Of a stretch of DNA of 6,403 nt, positions 1 through 5,331 are shown in pieces; positions within the stretch are counted from its first letter, which is position 1, and the number at the start of each line of letters is the position of its first letter. This stretch comes from Flavobacteriaceae bacterium (GTDB lineage Bacteria; Bacteroidota; Bacteroidia; Flavobacteriales; Flavobacteriaceae), in NCBI GenBank assembly GCA_016763215.1, contig JAESUF010000046.1, forward strand, positions 1-6,403. The letters are read 5' to 3'. The notes beneath the pieces are model-generated. The model had not been told where the DNA came from and did not search any database. It was given only the letters and a program-made list of their open reading frames with translations. The translations under genes and the position numbers were made by a program.

Positions 1-940
1 ATGATAAACCATAAATCCCCATATATGAACCTACCTCATTTGATGACTTTTGAAAAGCTGTATTTTCTACATCAAAAGCGGCTTTCTGTTGAGGGATTTC
101 CATATTGTACTTAGATTCAATGGGTGCAGGTGTATTATAAACATGCTCTGTGAGTGCAGGATTTGCCATACTCCACATAGTAAAAAAGGCAAACCAACTA
201 AAAAATTGAACAACCCCTAATCTTTTCATCGTACTAGGCATATTTCCAATATTGTTTACGATATCAGAGATAAATTTATTCTTTTCTTTCTTTTCTTTTT
301 CAAATTCTTCCATATCCTCAGGAGGATATTCTGTGGTAGTAAAAACGGTATACAGTATTGTTACTAAAAAAATAACTGCTCCTATAGCAAATGCAACTTT
401 TACAGACATTGGAATAACACCTGATTCAGCAGAATCACTTGCTCCTAATTGAGAAACAATCCATGGTAAACTACTCGCTATCCACGTTCCAAGACCGATA
501 ATTAGTGTTTGCACTACAAACCCATAAGATCTTTGTGATTTTGGTAATTTATCTGCAACCAAAGCTCTAAAAGGCTCCATAGATATATTAATAGACGCGT
601 CTAATATCCATAAAAACCCAGCTGCCATCCATAAAGTTGGAGAATGAGGTACAAAGAATAGTGCTATAGAACTAAGAATTGCTCCTATTAAAAAATAAGG
701 TCTTCTTCTTCCCCATCTAGGACTCCATGTCCTATCACTCATATAACCAATAATAGGCTGCACGAGCAACCCTGTTAAAGGTGCTGCAATCCATAATATT
801 GGAATATCATCTATTTCTGCTCCAAGAGTTTGAAAAATTCGAGACATAAAGCCTCCTTGTAGTGCAAATCCGAACTGTATCCCTAAAAATCCAAAACTCA
901 TGTTCCAGTTTTCGAGGAAGCTTAATTTACGCTTATTCAT
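1..940 (-). CDS. MFS sugar transporter, SLC45/sucrose-transporter-like (3' end cut by window edge)
   Basis: This is an inner-membrane sugar transporter of the major facilitator / GPH type, read from ATG at 940-938; 313 codons are present and the C-terminal part lies off the left edge. Hydrophobic segments fall near residues 15-31, 48-66, 82-97, 103-120, 141-162, 181-200 and 241-259. Between the second and third is the MFS signature loop, with D69-R70 followed by RWGRRRP at 75-81, the form typical of plant sucrose transporters and animal SLC45 proteins. D114 and the E122-P-F-R-A-L stretch also fit that family. A strongly charged loop (211-222, Glu/Lys rich) marks the central cytoplasmic linker. 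No Shine-Dalgarno sequence precedes the start, as is usual in Bacteroidota. The gene lies 146 bp downstream of the LacI-type gene on the same strand. Family members carry sucrose or maltose with a cation. A maltose or maltooligosaccharide substrate is inferred from the neighbouring SusC/SusD pair and is not shown by the sequence. Confidence 0.9.
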   Translation of the reverse strand, partial: MNKRKLSFLENWNMSFGFLGIQFGFALQGGFMSRIFQTLGAEIDDIPILWIAAPLTGLLVQPIIGYMSDRTWSPRWGRRRPYFLIGAILSSIALFFVPHSPTLWMAAGFLWILDASINISMEPFRALVADKLPKSQRSYGFVVQTLIIGLGTWIASSLPWIVSQLGASDSAESGVIPMSVKVAFAIGAVIFLVTILYTVFTTTEYPPEDMEEFEKEKKEKNKFISDIVNNIGNMPSTMKRLGVVQFFSWFAFFTMWSMANPALTEHVYNTPAPIESKYNMEIPQQKAAFDVENTAFQKSSNEVGSYMGIYGLS

Positions 941-970
941 TATCGTAATTATTAGTTAATACTACGATAA
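940..970 (-). promoter_or_regulatory. Inverted repeat abutting the MFS start codon
   Basis: TTATCGTA (940-947) and TACGATAA (963-970) form a perfect 8-bp inverted repeat with a 15-nt spacer. Inside it, TATTA (950-954) and TAATA (957-961) extend the symmetry, with a small 2-versus-1 mismatch between the two pairings. On the minus-strand transcript the arm nearest the gene ends in the A of the start AUG. The structure could therefore be an mRNA stem-loop that occludes initiation, or a protein-binding dyad. It does not resemble the two LacI-type palindromes upstream of susC. The repeat is seen directly; its function is inferred. Confidence 0.45.
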
Positions 971-999
971 GCGCTATGACTTATCAATTAATAAATTGT

Positions 1000-1017
1000 G
1001 TGGAATGTAATTTATTG
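1000..1017 (+). repeat. Copy 1 of an 18-nt element shared with the susC leader
   Basis: GTGGAATGTAA followed by TTTATTG recurs at 2318-2336 with one extra A between the two parts. Here it lies in the 146-bp gap between the LacI-type and MFS genes, antisense to their transcription. It overlaps an inverted repeat, AATAAATT (990-997) with AATTTATT (1009-1016). A shared regulator-binding site for both transport units is possible. Chance similarity in AT-rich DNA is less likely because of the 11-nt identical core containing GTGGAATG. Confidence 0.4.
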
Positions 1018-1036
1018 ATAAATCTTAATGAAGCGG

Positions 1037-1065
1037 TAAAGATATAATTTTTTGAATAAGTGCAA
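1037..1065 (-). promoter_or_regulatory. Candidate Bacteroidota-type promoter for the MFS gene
   Basis: On the minus strand, TATCTTTA (1044-1037) matches the Bacteroidota -7 consensus TAnnTTTG except for its last base. A TTG lies 18 nt upstream (1065-1063), slightly closer than the usual 19-21 nt. Transcription from here would start near 1030 and give the MFS gene a leader of about 90 nt containing the dyads described at 940-1021. The gene may also be reached by readthrough from the LacI-type gene, because no convincing terminator lies between them. The assignment rests on weak AT-rich motifs. Confidence 0.3.
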
Positions 1066-1086
1066 CAAAAAACACAAAAATTATCC

Positions 1087-2097
1087 TTAACTGGATTCCC
1101 TTATGTTCACTTTACTTGAAATTACTTTGATTCTAGGCACCAAAGTTTCTTCTTCATTTTCTATTCGATCTATCAACAATTCTACTGCTTGTTCTCCCAT
1201 GGTAAATCCATGCTGCACTACTGCTGTTATTGACGGCGAAGAGTATTCAGAAATCAATCCGTCTGTAAATCCAACCACTGAAATATCATTAGGCACATGC
1301 AATCCTTTATCTTTAGCTGTTTGAATTGCGATGGCTGCATAAATTTCATTAACTGCAAAAATAGCATCAATATCTTTTTGAAAAACCTGTGAAATTTGAT
1401 GTTTCTCATCTTCTTTCTCATCTATTTGCACAACTAAATTCTTATTGGAATTGAGCCCTTCCTCTTTCAATGCCTTTAAGTATCCTTGTTTTCTTAGAGC
1501 TCCAATATTAACATGATCTGGAGTAGACAACATGGCTATTTTTTTCCGCCCTCTTTCTATCAGGTGCTTCGTTGCTTTATAACCAGCTCCAACATCATCA
1601 ACAATTACTTTATCACAAGAAATTGATTCCAAAACTCGATCGAACATCACCAATGGAATTTCTTCATTAACTAGCTCCTGAAAGTGTCCGAAATCTTGAT
1701 TCTCAAGCGTTTCATTTGCAACAGAAACAAGCAACCCATCTACACTACCATTAGAAAGCACTTTCAAATTATCTACCTCACTTTGATAAGATTCGTTAGA
1801 AAAACAAACCATAATATGATATCCTTTCTCACTTGCCCCTTTCTCAATTCCTTTTACAACAGTAGAGAAAAAATGATGAACTATTTTAGGTAGAATAACC
1901 CCAATAACTTTCGTTTTTTGGTTTCGCAATTGTAATGCAAGGCTATTGGGCTTGTAGTTATAATAATCTGCATAGGCTTTAATTTTTGCCTTAGTATCCG
2001 TACTTATTTCATGACTGTCCCTTAAGGCTTTCGAAACTGTTGAAGTAGAAACCCCTAATTCTTTTGCAATTGTCTTTATCGTAATTTTTTGTTTCAT
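1087..2097 (-). CDS. LacI-family transcriptional regulator
   Basis: This is a complete 336-residue protein, the usual length for LacI/GalR regulators. The N-terminal helix-turn-helix spans about residues 7-26 (TIAKELGVSTSTVSKAL, positions 9-25). By alignment with LacI, T18, S19 and K23 would read the operator. The hinge follows (S52-LALQLR to 58), and L57 lines up with the leucine that LacI and PurR insert at a central CG step. Both candidate operators near 2212 and 2254 have exactly such a CG centre. The periplasmic-binding-protein-like sensor fold begins at V64-IGVILP and ends with the typical P-x-I-T-A-V-V-Q...MG-x-x-A-V-x-L-L block near the C-terminus. The gene is divergent from susC and followed by the sugar transporter, so it most likely controls both and probably itself. 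Its ligand is not evident from the sequence; a sugar derived from the imported glycan is expected. ATG at 2097-2095 is chosen because the HTH starts directly after it. Confidence 0.96.
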   Translation of the reverse strand: MKQKITIKTIAKELGVSTSTVSKALRDSHEISTDTKAKIKAYADYYNYKPNSLALQLRNQKTKVIGVILPKIVHHFFSTVVKGIEKGASEKGYHIMVCFSNESYQSEVDNLKVLSNGSVDGLLVSVANETLENQDFGHFQELVNEEIPLVMFDRVLESISCDKVIVDDVGAGYKATKHLIERGRKKIAMLSTPDHVNIGALRKQGYLKALKEEGLNSNKNLVVQIDEKEDEKHQISQVFQKDIDAIFAVNEIYAAIAIQTAKDKGLHVPNDISVVGFTDGLISEYSSPSITAVVQHGFTMGEQAVELLIDRIENEEETLVPRIKVISSKVNIRESS

Positions 2098-2189
2098 TTT
2101 TTAAAATATGCTTAATTTTAGCATCCTTTTTTTACTATTTTGATGGTTTCACCTAGCTTCAAAACAAGATTACAAAAGGTTTACAACCA

Positions 2190-2227
2190 TAAAACTAATA
2201 AACATTACATCACGAACACGTTTTCGT
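2190..2227 (-). promoter_or_regulatory. Weak candidate promoter for the LacI-type gene, overlapping the distal operator
   Basis: On the minus strand, TAGTTTTA (2197-2190) fits TAnnTTTG except for its last base. The region where a -33 element would lie falls in the palindrome at 2212-2227, although no clean TTG is present there. If this is the promoter, binding of the regulator at that palindrome would block its own transcription, giving autoregulation. Other AT-rich matches, such as TAATCTTG a little further downstream, cannot be excluded. Confidence 0.2.
2212..2227. promoter_or_regulatory. LacI-type operator, distal copy
   Basis: ACGAACACGTTTTCGT is a 16-bp palindrome with a CG centre and one mismatched pair (14 of 16 positions symmetric). 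It has the form expected for LacI/GalR operators and lies between the LacI-type gene and the divergent susC. It matches the second copy at 2254-2269 at 13 of 16 positions. The regulator encoded next door is the obvious candidate protein, but binding is inferred. Confidence 0.75.
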
Positions 2228-2253
2228 AAAAAATAATCAAATAAGTTTTCAAC

Positions 2254-2269
2254 ACGAAATCGTTTTCGG
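2254..2269. promoter_or_regulatory. LacI-type operator, susC-proximal copy
   Basis: ACGAAATCGTTTTCGG is the second CG-centred palindrome (12 of 16 positions symmetric; the core CGTTTTCG is identical to copy one). Its centre lies 42 bp from that of the first copy, about four helical turns, so dimers on both would sit on the same DNA face. It ends 112 bp before the susC start codon and lies upstream of the weak susC promoter candidate. That position would suit activation or looping as well as repression. Confidence 0.72.
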
Positions 2270-2272
2270 AGA

Positions 2273-2301
2273 TTGTAAATTAAGATATATAGATACATAT
2301 C
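2273..2301 (+). promoter_or_regulatory. Weak candidate promoter for susC
   Basis: TTG (2273-2275), an 18-nt spacer and TACATATC (2294-2301) loosely follow the Bacteroidota TTG / TAnnTTTG pattern. TATCTTCG (2306-2313) is a better -7 match but has no TTG at the right distance. The -7 candidate overlaps an imperfect dyad, AGATAT (2283-2288) with ATATCT (2297-2302). Either choice places the transcription start near 2305-2320 and leaves a leader of about 60-75 nt. The exact start cannot be fixed from the sequence. Confidence 0.25.
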
Positions 2302-2317
2302 TCCCTATCTTCGGAAC

Positions 2318-2336
2318 GTGGAATGTAAATTTATTG
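2318..2336 (+). repeat. Copy 2 of the shared leader element, in the susC leader
   Basis: GTGGAATGTAA, one extra A, then TTTATTG repeats the element at 1000-1017. Here it lies in the presumed susC leader, 45 bp before the start codon, in the sense orientation. It overlaps the left arm of the inverted repeat GTAAATTT (2325-2332) with AAATTTAC (2350-2357). Recurrence in the leaders of both transporter units suggests a common regulatory role, which is inference. Confidence 0.4.
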
Positions 2337-2357
2337 TTATTCACAAATCAAATTTAC
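2325..2357 (+). promoter_or_regulatory. Inverted repeat in the susC leader
   Basis: GTAAATTT (2325-2332) and AAATTTAC (2350-2357) are perfect 8-bp complementary arms with a 17-nt loop; a U-G pair can extend the base. It lies just 5' of the susC start, so it could fold in the leader mRNA or be a binding site. The arms are AT-rich, so the stem would be weak and chance is a real alternative. Confidence 0.25.
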
Positions 2358-2381
2358 GGTTATTATTTAACATAAAAATAC

Positions 2382-3383
2382 ATGAGAAAATTTAAACTTT
2401 TGTTAACTAGTGTTCTTTTATTTTCTTCTCTTACAGTATTTGCTCAGCAAACATTGAAGGGAATAGTAAAAGACAAAGCTTCTGGTGAAGGATTGCCTGG
2501 AGTTAGTGTAATGGTAAAAAGCACAACCAATGGTGCTTCTACCGATTTCGATGGAAACTTTCAATTAAACAATGTGAAAACTGGAGACATCTTGGTTTTC
2601 ACCTATCTCGGTTTTAAAACGAAGGAAGTTACTATTGCTACAAATTTCAATCTAATAGTAGTGCTTGAAGAAGATTCCGAGAGGCTCAATGAGATTGTTC
2701 TTATTGGATATGGTTCAACTACTGTAAAAGATGCAACAGGATCTGTTGAAGCTATTACAGAAAAAGACTTCACGAAAGGGAATATTGTCACTCCTGAAAA
2801 TTTACTTTCGGGTAGAGTTTCTGGTGTAACAGTTACTACAAGTGGAGCACCTGGAGCAGGGTCTCAAATTACTATTAGAGGAGGTTCTTCAATTTCTGCA
2901 TCTAACAACCCATTAATCATTATTGACGGTCTTCCGTTAGATGACAATGGAGTTTCTGGTTCTAGAGGGGTACTATCTAGTATAAACCCTAATGATATTG
3001 AATCTTTTTCAGTTCTTAAAGATGCTTCGGCAACAGCCATTTATGGTTCGAGAGCTGCAAATGGGGTTATCATCATTACAACTAAAAAAGGAAAAAAAGA
3101 TTTCACTTTCGATTATGATGTACAATATACTATAGGTGAAGTACAAGATAGAATTAGTGTTTTTTCTGGTGATGAATTTAGACAAGTTATTGCTCAACAT
3201 AGACCTGCAGATGTTGGTTTATTAGGAAATGCAAATACTAATTGGCAAGATGCAATTTTAAGATCTACATTATCTTCAAATCATAACTTTAGTATTAGAG
3301 GTTCCATGTTTGAAAAAATTCCTACACGATTAATCTGTAGGTTTTACAAAACAAGAAGGGGCTATCAAAACTTCTCGTTTTAA
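2382..3383 (+). CDS. susC: SusC N-terminal fragment: signal peptide, carboxypeptidase-like domain and plug
   Basis: This 333-residue open frame holds the periplasmic part of the transporter. Residues 1-21 are a signal peptide with a charged start (MRKFK), a hydrophobic core and signal-peptidase-I-type cleavage after V-F-A. Residues about 24-95 form the carboxypeptidase-regulatory-like beta domain usual in SusC proteins (L-K-G-I-V-K-D, G-L-P-G-V-S-V, T-D-F-D-G-N-F, Y-L-G-F). A SusC-type segment L-N-E-I-V-L-I-G-Y-G (102-111) leads into the plug. Plug landmarks are G-R-V-S-G-V (144-149), I-R-G-G-S-S (165-170), P-L-I-I-I-D-G (177-183), the N-P-N-D-I-E-S stretch (202-208), V-L-K-D-A-S-A-T-A-I-Y-G (211-222) and S-R-A-A-N-G-V-I-I-I-T-T (223-234). 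Residues 318-333 are out-of-frame sequence after the insertion. The fragment lacks nearly all the barrel and would probably be degraded. Confidence 0.88.
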   Translation: MRKFKLLLTSVLLFSSLTVFAQQTLKGIVKDKASGEGLPGVSVMVKSTTNGASTDFDGNFQLNNVKTGDILVFTYLGFKTKEVTIATNFNLIVVLEEDSERLNEIVLIGYGSTTVKDATGSVEAITEKDFTKGNIVTPENLLSGRVSGVTVTTSGAPGAGSQITIRGGSSISASNNPLIIIDGLPLDDNGVSGSRGVLSSINPNDIESFSVLKDASATAIYGSRAANGVIIITTKKGKKDFTFDYDVQYTIGEVQDRISVFSGDEFRQVIAQHRPADVGLLGNANTNWQDAILRSTLSSNHNFSIRGSMFEKIPTRLICRFYKTRRGYQNFSF

Positions 3384-5316
3384 CAGATCTAATGTATCGT
3401 TATCTATGAATCCAAGTTTTTTTGACAATCACTTGAAGATAAACTTAAACTACAACAGAGCTTTTGAGGATAGTCGTTTTGCGAATGGAGGAATTGGAGC
3501 TGCACTCCGTTTCGATCCAACGCAACCTATCTATGATGCTGCTTCTCCTTTTGATGGATTCTTTCAGTATTATACAAGACAAACAAACGGGGATATACTT
3601 GTTGCAAACTCAACTCAAAACCCGCTTGCTTCTATTTTATTAGCAAACAGTACGGGTGGTGTTGAAAGACAATACGGAAATTTAAACTTCGATTATAAAT
3701 TCCATTTTTTACCAGAACTAAAAGCTGTTATAAACTTTGGGTATGATAAATCGGAAGGAAGCACACTCTTTTTAAGTGATTACCAAATTGGGAACGCGAA
3801 TCAAACGCTTCAGTTTGCAGGAACCGAAGCTTCAGGATATTCTGAAGTCACTAATAAATTGATGGATGGGTATTTAAATTATAAAAATGACTACGGAAAG
3901 TTCGGGACTGAATTAACAGCTGGATATTCGTATCAAAAATTCACCAACAATGGTGGAAATTCTGGAAACTTAAGAGACTTAAATTCTTTCAGTACTACAT
4001 TTGCAAACCCTGATGTTGTAAACATTGGATTCTTTGGAAGAGCTAATTTATCTTATGATGGAAAATACTTAGTAACTCTTAACTTTAGAAGAGATGGAAC
4101 TTCACGTTTTAGCTCAGAGAATAGATGGGGTAACTTTGGAGGAGCTGCATTTGCTTGGAGAGCAAGTGATGAAGATTTCTTAAAAGATTCAAAAGTTGTT
4201 TCAGAATTAAAATTAAGAGTTAGTTATGGTAAAACTGGACAGCAAAACTTGCCAGGTGTCAATGATATTTATCTAAATAGATATCGTTTTGGGAATCAAA
4301 ATTCTCAATTCTTTTTTGGCGGAAATCTAATTGCCTCTACAATTCCTTCAGTTGTGAACCCTGATTTAAAATGGGAAGAAACTAGCACAATAGAATTTGG
4401 AATTGACTATGGGTTGTTTGATAATAAGGTAAATGGATCAATCAACTACTTCCGAAAAACTTCTGAAGACTTACTATTTAATGCTGCACTTCCTGATGGT
4501 GTAAACTTTGGAAACGCAGTAATTCAAAATATTGGTGTGCTACAAGTAGATGGTGCAGAATTAAATTTAAACGCTACTGTATTTGATACAGAAGATTTTA
4601 ATTGGAATTTCACCTTCAATGCTACTTATATAGATAGAGAAATAACTGAGCTGTCTAATGGTCAAGATGTTCGTACTGGTGGTACTGCCGGAGGTACTGG
4701 AAATACAATTCAATTGTTAAGAGAAGGTGGAAGCCCTTTTGCTTTTCATGTGTATAAACAATTATATGATGTAAGTGGAGCTCCTATTGAAGGTGCTTAT
4801 GCAGATTTAGATGGAAATGGAATCATCAATGATGACGATCGTTACTTAAAAGAAAATCCACAAGCAGATGTTACTCTTGGTTTTCAATCAAACTTTGAAT
4901 ACAAAAATTTTGATTTGGCATTTAACTTAAGAGCGGGTCTTGGAAACTACGTGTATAATAACGTAAACTCTTCTAATGCTCAATTGTCTTTATTACAAGA
5001 CAACTCCGTTTTAGGAAATGTTCCTAGTTCTGTATTAAATACTAATTTTGTAAATACTTCTGATGTTCTAAACTCAGATATTTATATTGAGAATGCTTCA
5101 TTCTTACGAATGGATAATATTACGTTAGGTTATACTTTTAATCAACCTATAAAAAAGTTTGGTAGTAGAAATACTATTCGACTGTGGATGGGAGTACAAA
5201 ATGTATTCATTATAACAAATTACTCTGGTTTAGATCCTGAGGTATTTGGAGGAATAGACAATACAATTTTCCCTAGATCAAGAAATATCTTGTTTGGAGC
5301 TAATATTAAATTTTAA
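3334..5316 (+). CDS. susC: SusC C-terminal fragment: beta-barrel, separated by the frameshift
   Basis: This second-frame part holds 660 codons of barrel. If translated alone it would start at ATG 3406 (636 residues), but that codon is an internal methionine with no ribosome-binding site, and the product would lack a signal peptide. SusC hallmarks include F-R-R-D-G-T-S-R-F (from 4084), the W-R-A-S-D-E-D-F-L block, L-R-V-S-Y-G-K-T-G-Q and L-K-W-E-E-T-S-T-I-E-F-G. A D-L-D-G-N-G-I-I-N-D-D-D loop (4804-4839) resembles a calcium-binding EF-hand/dockerin loop and is common in SusC proteins. The end, P-R-S-R-N-I-L-F-G-A-N-I-K-F, carries the terminal phenylalanine that outer-membrane barrels use for assembly. 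Alternating polar and hydrophobic strands run throughout, with no internal stop. The susD start follows after 15 bp, so the two genes form one operon. Confidence 0.88.
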   Translation, partial: SVGFTKQEGAIKTSRFNRSNVSLSMNPSFFDNHLKINLNYNRAFEDSRFANGGIGAALRFDPTQPIYDAASPFDGFFQYYTRQTNGDILVANSTQNPLASILLANSTGGVERQYGNLNFDYKFHFLPELKAVINFGYDKSEGSTLFLSDYQIGNANQTLQFAGTEASGYSEVTNKLMDGYLNYKNDYGKFGTELTAGYSYQKFTNNGGNSGNLRDLNSFSTTFANPDVVNIGFFGRANLSYDGKYLVTLNFRRDGTSRFSSENRWGNFGGAAFAWRASDEDFLKDSKVVSELKLRVSYGKTGQQNLPGVNDIYLNRYRFGNQNSQFFFGGNLIASTIPSVVNPDLKWEETSTIEFGIDYGLFDNKVNGSINYFRKTSEDLLFNAALPDGVNFGNAVIQNIGVLQVDGAELNLNATVFDTEDFNWNFTFNATYIDREITELSNGQDVRTGGTAGGTGNTIQLLREGGSPFAFHVYKQLYDVSGAPIEGAYADLDGNGIINDDDRYLKENPQADVTLGFQSNFEYKNFDLAFNLRAGLGNYVYNNVNSSNAQLSLLQDNSVLGNVPSSVLNTNFVNTSDVLNSDIYIENASFLRMDNITLGYTFNQPIKKFGSRNTIRLWMGVQNVFIITNYSGLDPEVFGGIDNTIFPRSRNILFGANIKF

Positions 5317-5331
5317 ATAAATTAAGAATTT

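Larger units (their letters stand above)
2382..5316 (+). pseudogene. susC: SusC-like TonB-dependent outer-membrane transporter, interrupted by a one-base frameshift
   Basis: Read across the lesion, this is a 977-residue SusC/RagA-type protein, normal for the family. It should import oligosaccharides through the outer membrane with TonB energy and a SusD lid. Residues 1-317 are in the first frame up to CGA-TTA (3327-3332). The next base makes ATC-TGT-AGG instead of the expected TCT-GTA-GGT, and the first frame runs 16 unrelated codons to a TAA at 3381-3383. Dropping one A (3332 or 3333) restores R-L-S-V-G-F-T-K-Q-E-G, the usual start of the barrel after the plug, and leads into 660 uninterrupted codons ending in the family's terminal phenylalanine. 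The second frame has a TAA at 3331-3333, so the shift must lie here and not in the A6 run at 3313-3318. With no other lesion and an intact susD following, a recent mutation or a sequencing error is most likely. As written, no working transporter is made. Confidence 0.9.

Noticed and set aside
252..452. Plus-strand open frame of 66 codons
   Set aside because: It is antisense to the MFS gene, has no recognisable domain, and the minus-strand frame carries a clear MFS signature.
981..1021. Rho-independent terminator after the LacI-type gene
   Set aside because: The inverted repeats here are almost all A/T and no U-tract follows in the minus direction, so a terminator cannot be supported.
1103..1893. 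Plus-strand open frames at 1103-1324 and 1684-1893
   Set aside because: Both are antisense shadows of the LacI-type gene with no family features.
2108..2124. Small dyad ATGCT / AGCAT next to the LacI-type start, followed by a T run on the plus strand
   Set aside because: The five-base arms are too short for a terminator, and no plus-strand gene ends here.
2603..3200. Minus-strand open frames at 2603-2791 and 3009-3200
   Set aside because: Both lie opposite the conserved plug domain of SusC and look like chance open frames.
3313..3340. Programmed frameshifting or phase-variable tract in susC
   Set aside because: The A6 run at 3313-3318 cannot be the shift site, because the second frame has a stop at 3331-3333 downstream of it. 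The actual site, TTAATCT, has no long repeat and no known +1 slippery pattern.
4804..4839. EF-hand-like loop in SusC as a special calcium site
   Set aside because: A D-x-D-G-N-G-type loop is common at this place in SusC-family barrels and is not unusual on its own.
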